Positions 1 to 8,275 of a DNA stretch of 64,000 bases are shown piece after piece. This DNA is from Gemmatimonadota bacterium (GTDB lineage Bacteria; Gemmatimonadota; Gemmatimonadetes; Gemmatimonadales; Gemmatimonadaceae): positions 360,937 through 424,936 of the forward strand of contig JACPPC010000001.1 in NCBI GenBank assembly GCA_016191225.1, read 5' to 3'. Positions within the stretch are counted from its first letter, which is position 1, and every line of letters begins with the position of its first letter. A program made the position numbers and the translations under genes. Under the pieces are notes generated by a model that searched no databases, had not been told where the DNA came from, and was given only the letters and a program-made list of their open reading frames with translations.

Positions 1-113
1 CCCTCGCGCACGAGCCCCGGCGGCACCGCGAGCCCGCAGTGCGTGCAGGCCACGCCGAACCGGCCCGCCAGGTTCGCCGCGCTCGCTCCGCTCACCGCAC
101 TCGCCGCCGTCAC
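1..113 (-). CDS. ccoI: CcoI/FixI-type copper P-type ATPase, N-terminal fragment cut by the window edge
   Basis: Only the first 37 complete codons are inside the window. Translation from a GTG at 113 gives a short Ala/Ser-rich stretch and then a CTHCG motif (Cys23, Cys26) followed by LAVPPG. That matches the cysteine motif at the start of the cbb3-associated copper-transporting P-type ATPases, which load copper into the oxidase. The GTG overlaps the TGA of the TauE/SafE-like gene by 4 nt, the same arrangement as every other junction in this operon. The start choice rests on that overlap. The ATPase core is not visible, so the family call rests on the motif and on the position after ccoH and the TauE-like gene. 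Confidence 0.75.
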   Translation of the reverse strand, partial: MTAASAVSGASAANLAGRFGVACTHCGLAVPPGLVRE

Positions 114-853
114 TGCGGGGGCGCCGCCGCCCGCACGTCCGGCGCGCCCGGCGTGAGCCGGTGCAGCGCCTCCGCCCCGGGCACCAGCTGCAGGTGAAGC
201 GCGATGGAGAGCACCCCCATCGCCGTGACCGCCGCCGCCGTCACGAGGGGAAGCCGCGTGCGGAGCGGCCCCGCCAGCCGCTGCGCACCCGCTCCCACCG
301 CGAGCATCACCGGCAGGGTGCCCAGCCAGAACACCATCATGATCGCCGCCCCCCCCGCCGCCGACCCCGCGCCGCCGGCCGTGACCACGAACGCGTACAG
401 CCACCCGCACGGCAGCAGCGTCGTCACCAGCCCCATCACCGCCGCCCGCGCCACGGCCGGCCGCGACCGGACCCGCTGCAGCACCGCACCCATCGCCTTC
501 TGCCAGCCGTCGGGGACCCGCGGCAACGGCACGCGCGCCCCGCGCGCCAGCGCCACCGCATGCAGCCCCCACGCGACCATCAGCACGCCGGCCACGATCG
601 CCGCCGCCCGGCCCACGCCGGCCAGCGCGCCCGCCTCGTCGATCAGCCCGCCGAGCGAGCCCGCCAGCGCGCCGAGCGCGGCGTACGACACGAGCCGGCC
701 GCCGTTGTAGGCCGCGTGCGACCAGCCACTCGCGCGCACGCCACCGCGCGGCCCGGCGCTCGTGGCGTAGAAGCAGGCGAACGCACCGCACATGGCGGCG
801 CAATGCACGCTGCCGAGGAGGCTCGCCGCGAGCACCGCCAGCGCGAGGGTCAC
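110..853 (-). CDS. TauE/SafE-like (DsbD_2 family) membrane protein of the cbb3 operon
   Basis: A 247-aa polytopic membrane protein. Near the N-terminus is an HCAAMCG motif (residues 17-23), the hallmark of the DsbD_2/'sulfite exporter TauE/SafE' proteins that commonly sit between ccoH and ccoI. Several hydrophobic segments follow, including one containing LLPCGWLYA. These proteins are thought to act in copper or thiol handling during cbb3 oxidase assembly; their exact substrate is not settled. The GTG start at 853 overlaps the ccoH stop (GTGA) and the stop overlaps the ccoI GTG, so translation is probably coupled. A longer upstream reading is open but would lie inside ccoH and lacks family similarity. 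Confidence 0.85.
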   Translation of the reverse strand: MTLALAVLAASLLGSVHCAAMCGAFACFYATSAGPRGGVRASGWSHAAYNGGRLVSYAALGALAGSLGGLIDEAGALAGVGRAAAIVAGVLMVAWGLHAVALARGARVPLPRVPDGWQKAMGAVLQRVRSRPAVARAAVMGLVTTLLPCGWLYAFVVTAGGAGSAAGGAAIMMVFWLGTLPVMLAVGAGAQRLAGPLRTRLPLVTAAAVTAMGVLSIALHLQLVPGAEALHRLTPGAPDVRAAAPPQ

Positions 854-1431
854 CGGGCGGGGGGCTCCCGGCGCGTGCCCGCGGCAAGCCGCGCGGGGAT
901 CGCCGTGCCGGGACGGTCGGCGACGATCCGCGCCGCCGCCGTGCGCGACGCGTCGAGGCGCACCAGTCCCGTGAACCGATCGCCCCCGCGCTCGGCGTCC
1001 ACCCGCACTTCCCACAGCCCGTCACGGCGCATCGGCAGCTGGCCGGAGTAGCTCCCTGCCACCCCCGCCGCGAGGGTCGCCACCAGCGCCTCGTCGGCGT
1101 GGGCCAGCTGCCGGGCGTCGACGCGCACCACGGCGCCGGTGACCGGCGCCCCCGCCGAGTCCACGATCGCGAACGCGAGGTCCGCCCCGCCCCCGTCGCG
1201 CAGCGCGCCCAGGCTCGGCACCAGGCGCCACCCGAGCGCGACGTTGCGGCGCTGCTGCGCCATGGTCGAGTCCCACTCCACCGCCTTGCGGTAGTAGTCG
1301 GGCTCGACGGTGAGGCTCGCGCCGCGCGACGCGATGCGCGACAGCGCGACGCCGACCACCACGTTGCCCGCCAGCAGCACGACGACGATCGTCGGCCAGA
1401 CGTGCTCCTTGCCGAGCCGGCGCCGCGTCAT
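850..1431 (-). CDS. ccoH: FixH/CcoH family cbb3 oxidase assembly protein
   Basis: A 193-aa protein with one N-terminal membrane segment (about residues 12-32) preceded by basic residues. A periplasmic domain follows containing EPDYYRKAVEWD, the typical FixH motif where the protein leaves the membrane. CcoH is a small assembly/stability factor for the cbb3 oxidase. The ATG at 1431 overlaps the ccoG stop in an ATGA arrangement and the gene ends in a GTGA overlap with the next one. The length is slightly above the usual 150-170 aa because of an Arg/Ala-rich C-terminal tail. Confidence 0.88.
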   Translation of the reverse strand: MTRRRLGKEHVWPTIVVVLLAGNVVVGVALSRIASRGASLTVEPDYYRKAVEWDSTMAQQRRNVALGWRLVPSLGALRDGGGADLAFAIVDSAGAPVTGAVVRVDARQLAHADEALVATLAAGVAGSYSGQLPMRRDGLWEVRVDAERGGDRFTGLVRLDASRTAAARIVADRPGTAIPARLAAGTRREPPAR

Positions 1432-2834
1432 CGGCCACCCCCGTCCCCGGCGGGACCGAGCAGGTTGAAGGCAAAGGTGCCGGCAAAGTCGTCGCCGTCG
1501 GAGATCGACACCTGCACGTCGCGGCGCCCGTTGATGAAGGCGGTCCGCGGCAGGAGCACGAACACGCTCGTGGTCCGCTGCTCGCCCGCCTTGACGGTGA
1601 GCGGGCTCTCGGGGGCGATCACCTGCCCCCCCTCGGCGCCCACCACCGTGATCGCGTACGAGCGCTCGCGCCGGCTGCGGTTGGCGATCTTGACCCGCAC
1701 CTGGTTCGCCACCCGCCCGTCCGGCTCGACGGTGAACGGCGCCGCCGTGCCCCGCAAGAGCGTCACGTCGGCATGGCTGCGCGTGGACAGGGCGTAGAGG
1801 AAGCCGCCGAAGGCGATCGCGAAGGCCAGCGGGTACAGCACCACCCGCAGCCGCAGCAGGTGCCGCGGCTCCCCGGCGAGGATCGCCTGCGACGAATAGC
1901 GGATCAGCCCCGGCGGCTTGCCCACGCGGGCCATGATCTGGTCGCAGGCGTCCATGCACTGCGTGCAGTGAATGCACTCCATCTGCAACCCGTTGCGGAT
2001 GTCGATCCCGGTGGGGCAGGTCGTGACGCAGGCGTTGCAGGCGATGCAGTCGCCGGCGTTGGCGGGACGGTGCGTGCGCGCCGACTCGGCGTGGGCCCGC
2101 GGCTCGCCGCGTGCGCGGTCGTAGGCGACCACGAGCGACTGGCGGTCGAGCAGCGCCGACTGCATCCGCCCGTACGGGCAGGCGATGACGCAGGTCTGCT
2201 CGCGAAAGAAGGTGAAGTCGTGGAAGACGAGCCCGGTGGTGACCGCCATGACGACGAACGGCACCGGGTGCTCGTAGGGCGACAGCCGCACCCACTGCTC
2301 GATCGCCGCCACCCCCACGAAGTAGGCGAGGAAGGTGTGGGCGAGCACCAGCGAGATCGCCGCGTACACGGCGTACTTGACCAGCCGGCGCGGGTGCACG
2401 TAGGCGTGCCGGCGGTCGATCCCGAGCGAGCCGCTGCGCCCCCCCTCGATCCAGCGCTCGAGCGGCCGGAAGACCCATTCCATGTACACCGTCTGCGGGC
2501 AGGCCCAGCCGCACCAGACCCGGCCGAACAGCGCCGAGAAGACGATGATCGCGATCAGGCAGCTCGCCAGCAGGAGCATCAGCAGCAGCGTGTCCGTCGG
2601 CAGGAAGATCGTGCCGAGGATCGTGAATTCGCGCCGCGGCAGGTCGAGCAGAACCGCCGGCATCCCGTTCACCGTCAGGTGCGGCAGGGCCAGGAAGAGC
2701 ACCATCAGCGCGTACGCCACCGTGCGGCGGCGCCGCCACCAGCGGCCGGCCGCCGGCTTGGGCCGGAGCCAGTTGCGGCTCCCGTCCTCGTTGAGCGTCG
2801 GCAGGACGCGGCCGTGGGCGGCCGGGGCGCTCAC
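1428..2834 (-). CDS. ccoG: CcoG/RdxA-type 4Fe-4S membrane protein, cbb3 oxidase maturation
   Basis: A 468-aa membrane protein. It carries two ferredoxin-type clusters in tandem (CIACNACVTTCP and CIHCTQCMDAC, about residues 255-300), and upstream CGWACPQ and CPYGRMQ motifs typical of CcoG/RdxA/FixG. Membrane segments lie at roughly 40-60, 85-110, 160-180 and 195-215. The C-terminal third is an Ig-like periplasmic domain (FixG_C). CcoG is linked to copper reduction during cbb3 assembly. The GTG at 2834 overlaps the ccoP stop, giving a better start than the in-frame ATG 63 nt upstream, which lies inside ccoP. Confidence 0.93.
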   Translation of the reverse strand: MSAPAAHGRVLPTLNEDGSRNWLRPKPAAGRWWRRRRTVAYALMVLFLALPHLTVNGMPAVLLDLPRREFTILGTIFLPTDTLLLMLLLASCLIAIIVFSALFGRVWCGWACPQTVYMEWVFRPLERWIEGGRSGSLGIDRRHAYVHPRRLVKYAVYAAISLVLAHTFLAYFVGVAAIEQWVRLSPYEHPVPFVVMAVTTGLVFHDFTFFREQTCVIACPYGRMQSALLDRQSLVVAYDRARGEPRAHAESARTHRPANAGDCIACNACVTTCPTGIDIRNGLQMECIHCTQCMDACDQIMARVGKPPGLIRYSSQAILAGEPRHLLRLRVVLYPLAFAIAFGGFLYALSTRSHADVTLLRGTAAPFTVEPDGRVANQVRVKIANRSRRERSYAITVVGAEGGQVIAPESPLTVKAGEQRTTSVFVLLPRTAFINGRRDVQVSISDGDDFAGTFAFNLLGPAGDGGGR

Positions 2835-3394
2835 CGCGCGACCAGCTCCCCCTCCGGCGGCTTCGGCCTGGCCGGCCTGGTTCCGCGCAGCGACCACACG
2901 TACGCCGTCACCTCGTCCACTTCCTTCGGCTTGAGGATCTTCCCCCAGGCCGGCATTCCCTTGGCCAGGACGCCGTTGGCGATCGTGGCGTTGATCTGGT
3001 CGATCCTCCCGCCATGCAGCCAGTTGTCGTCGGTCAGGTTCGGGCCGATGATCCCGCCCCCGTCCGCGGCGTGGCAGGCGGCGCAGGTCCTGGTGAAGAC
3101 CTCCCTTCCCTCCTCGCGCTTCTCGCGGTCACCGGCGATCGCCAGCAGCGCCTCGGCCGAGGTCCCCGCCGACGGCGCCGAATTCGCCGCGCGAAACGCC
3201 GCCATGTCCTTCTCGTACTCGGCCACCCGCCCGTCGCCGGTGCCGATTCCGCCGATGTTCAGCGCGTAGGCCACGGCGAACACGATCGTCAGCCAGAAGG
3301 TGAACACCCACCACCCCGGCATCGGGTTGTCGTACTCCGCGATTCCGTCGTACTCGTGCTCCATCAGGCGGTCATGCTTGGCTGGCTCGGTCAT
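2831..3394 (-). CDS. ccoP: CcoP-like cbb3 oxidase subunit III with a single heme c
   Basis: A 187-aa protein. It opens with the CcoP signature region (about residues 10-28, including YDNPMPGWW), a membrane helix at about 27-48, then one cytochrome c domain with CAACH at about residue 105 and MPAWG as the likely distal Met ligand region. Canonical CcoP is about 300 aa with two c-type hemes; only one CxxCH is present here. It delivers electrons from soluble cytochrome c to CcoO. The ATG at 3394 overlaps the ccoQ TGA. The one-heme form is seen directly; whether another cytochrome compensates cannot be told from the window. Confidence 0.9.
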   Translation of the reverse strand: MTEPAKHDRLMEHEYDGIAEYDNPMPGWWVFTFWLTIVFAVAYALNIGGIGTGDGRVAEYEKDMAAFRAANSAPSAGTSAEALLAIAGDREKREEGREVFTRTCAACHAADGGGIIGPNLTDDNWLHGGRIDQINATIANGVLAKGMPAWGKILKPKEVDEVTAYVWSLRGTRPARPKPPEGELVAR

Positions 3395-3597
3395 GAACGG
3401 GACCCGGCGCGCGGGCCTCCAGGCTGTGGGGACATCTCGTCGTCGAGGGGGAGGCGGGAGGCCCGCTGGAATTCGGCCGCGTGCGACGGCCGGAGCACCC
3501 ACCAGACGATGAGGGCGAAGGCGAACAGGAAGAGCACCAGCGCCACCTCGGCGTATCCCGCCAGGCCGGCGTGGGCCATGATGTCGGAGAGCTTCAC
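3391..3597 (-). CDS. ccoQ: CcoQ-like small membrane subunit
   Basis: A 68-aa protein with one membrane helix (about residues 14-34, ending FALIVWWVLRP) followed by a short charged tail. Size, topology and position between ccoNO and ccoP fit CcoQ/FixQ, which stabilises the cbb3 complex. The GTG start at 3597 overlaps the ccoNO stop and the gene's own TGA overlaps the ccoP ATG. An internal ATG six codons downstream is possible but would lose the coupling. Confidence 0.82.
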   Translation of the reverse strand: MKLSDIMAHAGLAGYAEVALVLFLFAFALIVWWVLRPSHAAEFQRASRLPLDDEMSPQPGGPRAGSRS

Positions 3598-5906
3598 CTG
3601 CCCCCCCGCGCCGGTGCCGGAGTCGTGGCACCTGCCGGCGTGGCACCTGCCGGCGTGGCACCGCCTGCTGGGGCGCCCGCTCCGGCGGCGCCCGCGGGCG
3701 TGGCCGCCGCGGCGGCCGTCCCCCTGATGTCCTGGCCGAGGCGCTGGAGGTAGGCCACAATCGCCACCACCTCGCGGTCGGCGAGCCCGCCCGGGCCGCC
3801 GGCCTTCTCGATGTCGGCCGCGATCAACGCCGCCTGCCGCCTCGCCATCGGCACGGCGTCGGTGACGGCGGGCCCATACGGCACGCCGATCATCGCCATC
3901 GCGCGGATGCGCCCCGGGATCACCTCCCAGTCGATCGCGTTCGTGGCGAACTGCGCGTAGCCCGGCATGATCGACTTCGCGGCGAGCTCGCGCGGGTTCG
4001 CGAAGTGCCGCACGTGCCACAGGTTCGGGTACTTCCCCCCCTCGCGGGCGAGGTCGGGGCCGATGCGGCGCGAGCCCCACAGGAACGGGTGCTCGTACAC
4101 GCTCTCCCCCGGCTTGCTGTACTCGCCGTAGCGCTCGGTCTCGTAGCGCAGCGGCCGGACCATCTGCGAGTGGCAGTTGAAGCAGCCCTCGCGGATGTAC
4201 ATGTCGCGCCCGTAGAGCTCGAGCGGCGTGTACGGCTTGACCGACGCGATCGTCGGCACGTTGGACTTGATGAGGAAGGTGGGGATGACCTCGAACAGCG
4301 ACGCCACCACCACCGCCACCAGCACCAGCACGGTGAAGGTCACCGGCATCCGCTCCCAGGTGCGGTGCAGCCGCAGCGGGAAGACGCCGCCGAGCCTGTG
4401 GCCGTCCTCGGGCTCGGGGGCGGCCGCCCGGGCGAGCGGCGCGGCGCGCACCACCGGCACCTCGTACACCGCCGGGCGGCGGCGCCAGGTCATCACGATG
4501 TTGTACATGAACACCAGCATGCCGGCCAGGTACAGCGATCCGCCCAGCACCCGCGTCCAGTACATCGGCACCAGCCGGGCCACCGTCTCGACGAAGTCGG
4601 GATACGACAGCCGTCCCGTCTCGTCGAAGGCGCGCCACATCAGCCCCTGCGTCACGCCGGCGCTGTAGATCGCCACCACGTAGAGCAGGATGCCGAAGGT
4701 CGCGATCCAGAAGTGCAGCTCCGCCAGCCTCTTGCTGTACAGCGGCGCCTGGAAGAGCCGCGGCAGCAGCCAGTACACCATGCCCGCGGCCAGGAAGCCG
4801 TTCCACCCCAGCGCCCCGGTGTGCACGTGGGCGATGATCCAGTCGGTGTAGTGCGCCAGCGCGTTCACGCTCTTGATCGAGAGCATCGGGCCCTCGAACG
4901 TGCTCATGCCGTAGGCCGTGATGCCGACCACGAAGAACTTCAGGATCGGGTCGTCCACCACCTTGGCCCACCCGCCGCGCAGCGTCAGCAGGCCGTTGAT
5001 CATCCCGCCCCAGCTCGGCGCCCACAGCATCACCGAGAACAGCATCCCCACCGTGCTCGCCCACTCCGGCAGCGCCGTGTAGTGCAGGTGGTGCGGCCCC
5101 GCCCAGATGTAGAGGAACACCAGCGACCAGAAGTGCAGGATCGACAGCCGGTACGAGAACACCGGCCCCTCGGCCGCCTTGGGCATGAAGTAGTACATCA
5201 GCCCCAGGAAGGGCGTCGTGAGGAAGAAGGCCACCGCGTTGTGGCCGTACCACCACTGCATGAACGCGTCCTGCACCCCGGCGTAGATGCTGTAGCTCTT
5301 CAGCCACCCCGCCGGCATCGACAGGTTGTTGAAGATGTGCAGCAGCGCCACCGTGACGATCGACGCCAGGTAGAACCAGAGGGCCACGTACAGGTGCCGC
5401 TCGCGCCGCTTCACCAGCGTGCCGATGAAGTTCACCGCGAACACCACCCACACCACCGCGATCGCGATGTCGATCGGCCACTCGAGCTCGGCGTACTCCT
5501 TGGCCTGCGTGTAGCCGAACGGGAGCGTCAGCGCCGCCGCCACGATGATCAGCTGCCACCCCCAGAAGTGGATCCGGGAGAGCGCGTCGGAGAACATCCG
5601 CGCCTTGACCAGCCGCTGCGTCGAGTAGTAGCAGCCGGTGAAGAACGCGTTCCCCGCGAAGGCGAAGATCACCGCGTTCGTGTGCAGCGGCCGCAGCCGC
5701 CCGAAGCTCGTGAACGGAAGGCCGAAGTTGAACCGCGGGTCGGCCATCTGCAGGGCGATCACCAGCCCAACCAGCATTCCCACGATCCCCCAGGCCACGG
5801 AGGCGAACAGGAACTTGCGGACGACGTCGTCGTCGTAGGAAAACTCGTCGAGCAGCGCCGCGCCGCCTGGGGATCGCGCGGCCGCGTTCGCGCCGGGGCC
5901 TGTCAT
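3594..5906 (-). CDS. ccoNO: Fused CcoN-CcoO cbb3-type cytochrome c oxidase subunit I/II
   Basis: A 770-aa fusion. Residues about 1-490 are CcoN, a 12-helix heme-copper oxidase subunit; visible motifs include RPLHTN, WYGHNAVAFF, AGPHHLHY and HVHTGALGW, containing the heme b and CuB histidines. After a linker, about residues 510-740 form CcoO, with one membrane anchor and a heme c site CFNCH near residue 574 followed by SQMVRP. In most bacteria these are separate genes. The tail is an Ala/Pro/Gly repeat encoded by a 15-nt tandem repeat. The ATG at 5906 is preceded by GAGGA at suitable spacing and is where family similarity begins; upstream in-frame starts add unrelated sequence. It reduces oxygen to water and pumps protons at low oxygen. 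Confidence 0.95.
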   Translation of the reverse strand: MTGPGANAAARSPGGAALLDEFSYDDDVVRKFLFASVAWGIVGMLVGLVIALQMADPRFNFGLPFTSFGRLRPLHTNAVIFAFAGNAFFTGCYYSTQRLVKARMFSDALSRIHFWGWQLIIVAAALTLPFGYTQAKEYAELEWPIDIAIAVVWVVFAVNFIGTLVKRRERHLYVALWFYLASIVTVALLHIFNNLSMPAGWLKSYSIYAGVQDAFMQWWYGHNAVAFFLTTPFLGLMYYFMPKAAEGPVFSYRLSILHFWSLVFLYIWAGPHHLHYTALPEWASTVGMLFSVMLWAPSWGGMINGLLTLRGGWAKVVDDPILKFFVVGITAYGMSTFEGPMLSIKSVNALAHYTDWIIAHVHTGALGWNGFLAAGMVYWLLPRLFQAPLYSKRLAELHFWIATFGILLYVVAIYSAGVTQGLMWRAFDETGRLSYPDFVETVARLVPMYWTRVLGGSLYLAGMLVFMYNIVMTWRRRPAVYEVPVVRAAPLARAAAPEPEDGHRLGGVFPLRLHRTWERMPVTFTVLVLVAVVVASLFEVIPTFLIKSNVPTIASVKPYTPLELYGRDMYIREGCFNCHSQMVRPLRYETERYGEYSKPGESVYEHPFLWGSRRIGPDLAREGGKYPNLWHVRHFANPRELAAKSIMPGYAQFATNAIDWEVIPGRIRAMAMIGVPYGPAVTDAVPMARRQAALIAADIEKAGGPGGLADREVVAIVAYLQRLGQDIRGTAAAAATPAGAAGAGAPAGGATPAGATPAGATTPAPARGGR
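3625..3669. repeat. 15-nt tandem repeat inside the 3' end of ccoNO
   Basis: The unit GTGGCACCTGCCGGC occurs twice exactly (3625-3639, 3640-3654) and a third time imperfectly. It encodes the repeating Ala-Thr-Pro-Ala-Gly tail of the oxidase fusion protein, probably a flexible extension. Confidence 0.85.
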
Positions 5907-5961
5907 GCCGGTGTCCTCGGGAGAAAGTCGTCGTGCCCCCGCCCCTCGGCGGGAAGCGCAC

Positions 5962-6009
5962 GGTGCAACGGGCCACGCCGATCGTGGCACGGCGGGGAGC
6001 CGGTGCAAC
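5962..6009. promoter_or_regulatory. Candidate operator upstream of the cbb3 operon
   Basis: Between the response-regulator gene and ccoNO, GGTGCAAC occurs twice in direct orientation exactly 40 bp apart (5962 and 6002). Between the copies is a perfect dyad, GCCACG-N5-CGTGGC (5972-5988). It lies about 60-100 bp upstream of the ccoNO start. No complete FNR box is seen. Assigning it as a binding site for the adjacent response regulator or another factor is inference. Confidence 0.4.
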
Positions 6010-6145
6010 CTCCCCGCCCATCAACCGACCGGTCGCCGGGCCAGGCCCGGCGGCCGCCATCCATGTGCGTGGTGCGGTGGCCGCCCGGGGCGGCCGTGCG
6101 GCGCGGGCCCGCCCTCCCCCCGCCCGGGCGATCGGCCACCGCCGC

Positions 6146-6805
6146 CTACTCGTCGAGCAGCTTCAGCCGGATCGCGAAGCGCACGTAGTCGTGACGGTGC
6201 TTCAGGCCGATCTTCTCCTGGATCCGCTGCTTGTACGTGTCGACCGTCTTGGCGCTGATGTTCAGCTTCTCGCCGATCTCCGGCGCCGAGTACCCCTGCG
6301 CGATCGACTTGAGGATCGCCCGCTCCCGCTCCGAGAGCTTCTCGAACTGCTCCCGCTCGCCGCTGCGCGCGTCGCGGCGCCGCAGCTCCTTGGCCAGCGC
6401 CCGGGCCGCCGCCGCCTGCAGGAACGGCTCCCCCGCCGCGACCATCCGCACCGCGTCCACCAGCTCGCGATCGGCCGCGTTCTTCACCAGGTAGCCGCTC
6501 ACCCCAAGCTCGAGCAGGGGCACCAGCGCCTCCTCCTCGGTGTGCATCGTGAGGATCAGCACGTGGGCCGTCGAGCCGCGCGACATCAGCTCCCTGGTCG
6601 CCTCGGCACCGCTCATCTCGTCCATCGACAGGTCCATCACGATCACGTCCGGGTCGAGGCGGAGCGCGGCGTCGACCGCCTCGCGGCCATTCTTCGCCTC
6701 GCCCACGACCTCGATGTCCTTGGCGCTGCCCAGCACCGCCTTGAGCCCCGCCCGCACGACCGCATGGTCGTCCGCCAGCAGCACGCGAATCACGTCGCCC
6801 CGCAT
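6146..6805 (-). CDS. NarL/FixJ-type response regulator (receiver plus LuxR HTH)
   Basis: A 219-aa protein. The receiver domain (about residues 5-120) has the acidic pair DD at 12-13, phospho-acceptor Asp58 in VIVMDLSM, a Thr in ILTMHT and the conserved Lys in GYLVKN. The LuxR-type helix-turn-helix (about 155-215) begins LSERERAILK and contains KTVDTYKQRI. The ATG at 6805 has GGAGG five bases upstream and starts exactly where the family begins. A longer form from 6968 would add a low-complexity Ala/Pro N-terminus and is less likely. The gene lies upstream of, and codirectional with, the cbb3 operon and divergent from a histidine kinase, so it may control oxidase expression (inference). Confidence 0.9.
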   Translation of the reverse strand: MRGDVIRVLLADDHAVVRAGLKAVLGSAKDIEVVGEAKNGREAVDAALRLDPDVIVMDLSMDEMSGAEATRELMSRGSTAHVLILTMHTEEEALVPLLELGVSGYLVKNAADRELVDAVRMVAAGEPFLQAAAARALAKELRRRDARSGEREQFEKLSERERAILKSIAQGYSAPEIGEKLNISAKTVDTYKQRIQEKIGLKHRHDYVRFAIRLKLLDE

Positions 6806-7111
6806 CCGGCCCTCCCGTCGCCTGAACGATACCACGGGGGCCGAGAGCGCCGCGTCCCCGCCCTGCACATCCAGCAGGCCGACGCGATGGACCGGCGCGG
6901 GATCGGCGGCGGCCGGCGGCGCGGTGGCACGGGTTGGCGCCGCGGGGGCAGCGGGCTTCTGGGTCGGCATGGTAGAATCCTCGGCGGACAGGTCGGTACT
7001 CGGTGCGGGGAACCTGCCCCGCCAGCCCGCTCCCATCGGTCAGGGGATAACGGATTCTTCACCCGATTCGCCTTACAGGCGTGTCGGGGAAACCTTGACG
7101 GAGGCGCCACC
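6806..7111. other. Divergent intergenic region between response regulator and histidine kinase
   Basis: About 300 bp separating the two start codons. It must hold the promoters of both genes. A TAGAAT hexamer (about 6971) could be a -10 element reading rightwards, but no convincing -35 is seen. On the minus strand the region is open in frame with the response regulator and could encode a low-complexity extension. Confidence 0.4.
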
Positions 7112-8260
7112 GTGCCGCCGACCCCGCGCATGAACAAGATCCCGGACTCGGTCCTCGCCTCGGTCGTCGACCTGGCCACCGACGCCATCATCTGCGCCGA
7201 CCAGCAGTACCTCGTGACGGTGTTCAACGAGGGAGCGGTGCGGATTTTCGGCTACCAGGCCAGCGAGATGCTCGGCCAGCCACTGAGCAAGCTCCTCCCC
7301 CAGCGCTTCCGGGCCCGCCACGACCACCACCTCCGGGACTTCGCGAGCGGGCGTGTCGCCTCGCGCCGCATGGGCGATCGGGCCGAGGTGTTCGGGGTGC
7401 GCAAGAACGGCGAGGAATTCCCCGCCGACGCGTCGATCTCGCGCGTCGAGTCGCCGGTCGGGATCGTCTTTTCCGTGGTCCTCCGCGACGTCTCCGAGCA
7501 GCGCCGCGCCGAGGGGATGGTGCGCACCCTCCTGGCCGAGGCCGAGGCGGCGATCCGGGCCCGCGACGACATGCTCGGCCTCGTCTCGCACGACCTGCGC
7601 AACCCGGTCAACGCGGTCAAGATGCTGGCCGGGGCGATCATCCGCATGCAGCGCGCCGGCGAGCCGGTGCCCCACGCGGTGGCCGAGCACGCCGGCGTGA
7701 TGCTCCAGGCCTCGACCCAGATGGACGCCCTGATCCAGGACCTGCTCGACGTCACCCTGCTGGAGTCGGGAAAGATGCGGCTGGTGGCCCAGGCCACCAA
7801 CGCCGAGCGGGCGATCCGCACCGCCGTGGGCACCCTCGCCCCGCTTGCGGCGGGAAGCGCCGTGAAGCTCACCGTCAGCGTCGACGCCGGCGTGCCCGAG
7901 TTCGAGGCCGACCCCGACCGTCTCGTGCAGCTGCTCTCCAACCTCGTCGGCAACGCGGTGAAGTTCTCCCCTCCCGGCTCGGAGGTGCGCATCGAGGCCG
8001 CGCGGGTGGACGACGAGGTGCACTTCGCCGTGAAGGACAAGGGGATCGGCATCTCCGCGGAGGAACTGCCGCGGGCGTTCGACCGCTACTGGCAGAGCAA
8101 GCGCACCAACCGCTCGGGGGCGGGGCTCGGGCTCGCGATCGCGCGCGGCATCGTGCAGGCGCACGGCGGCAAGATCCGGATCGAGAGCACTTCCGGGCGC
8201 GGCACCACGGTGTTCTTCACCCTTCCCCTTGCCGCGTCCGAGCCCCCGGACGAGGGGTGA
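7112..8260 (+). CDS. PAS-domain sensor histidine kinase
   Basis: A 382-aa soluble kinase with no membrane helix. The PAS domain (about residues 12-125) includes NEGAVRIFGYQASEMLG. HisKA follows, with the phospho-accepting His160 in LVSHDLRNPVN. HATPase_c has an N box (LLSNLVGNAVKFS), G1 (DKGIGI), F box (FDRYWQSK) and G2 (GAGLGLAIA). A GTG at 7112 with GGAGG seven bases upstream is preferred over the ATG at 7130, which lacks a ribosome binding site at the right distance. Its divergent neighbour is a NarL-type regulator. NarL-type regulators usually pair with HisKA_3 kinases, so a direct cognate link is plausible from position but not proven. The PAS ligand is unknown; oxygen or redox would fit the oxidase context. 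Confidence 0.9.
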   Translation: MPPTPRMNKIPDSVLASVVDLATDAIICADQQYLVTVFNEGAVRIFGYQASEMLGQPLSKLLPQRFRARHDHHLRDFASGRVASRRMGDRAEVFGVRKNGEEFPADASISRVESPVGIVFSVVLRDVSEQRRAEGMVRTLLAEAEAAIRARDDMLGLVSHDLRNPVNAVKMLAGAIIRMQRAGEPVPHAVAEHAGVMLQASTQMDALIQDLLDVTLLESGKMRLVAQATNAERAIRTAVGTLAPLAAGSAVKLTVSVDAGVPEFEADPDRLVQLLSNLVGNAVKFSPPGSEVRIEAARVDDEVHFAVKDKGIGISAEELPRAFDRYWQSKRTNRSGAGLGLAIARGIVQAHGGKIRIESTSGRGTTVFFTLPLAASEPPDEG

Positions 8261-8275
8261 GGGGCCCGCCGCGCG

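Noticed and set aside
6028..6034. Possible FNR/Anr box upstream of ccoNO
   Set aside because: Only a half-site (TTGAT on the minus strand) is present; the matching ATCAA half at the right spacing is missing.
4005..6188. 727-aa open frame antisense to ccoNO
   Set aside because: Composition is His/Arg/Pro-rich, typical of a shadow frame in GC-rich DNA; the opposite strand is an unmistakable oxidase.
6806..6968. N-terminal extension of the response regulator
   Set aside because: Low-complexity Ala/Pro sequence without family match; the inner ATG at 6805 has the better ribosome binding site.
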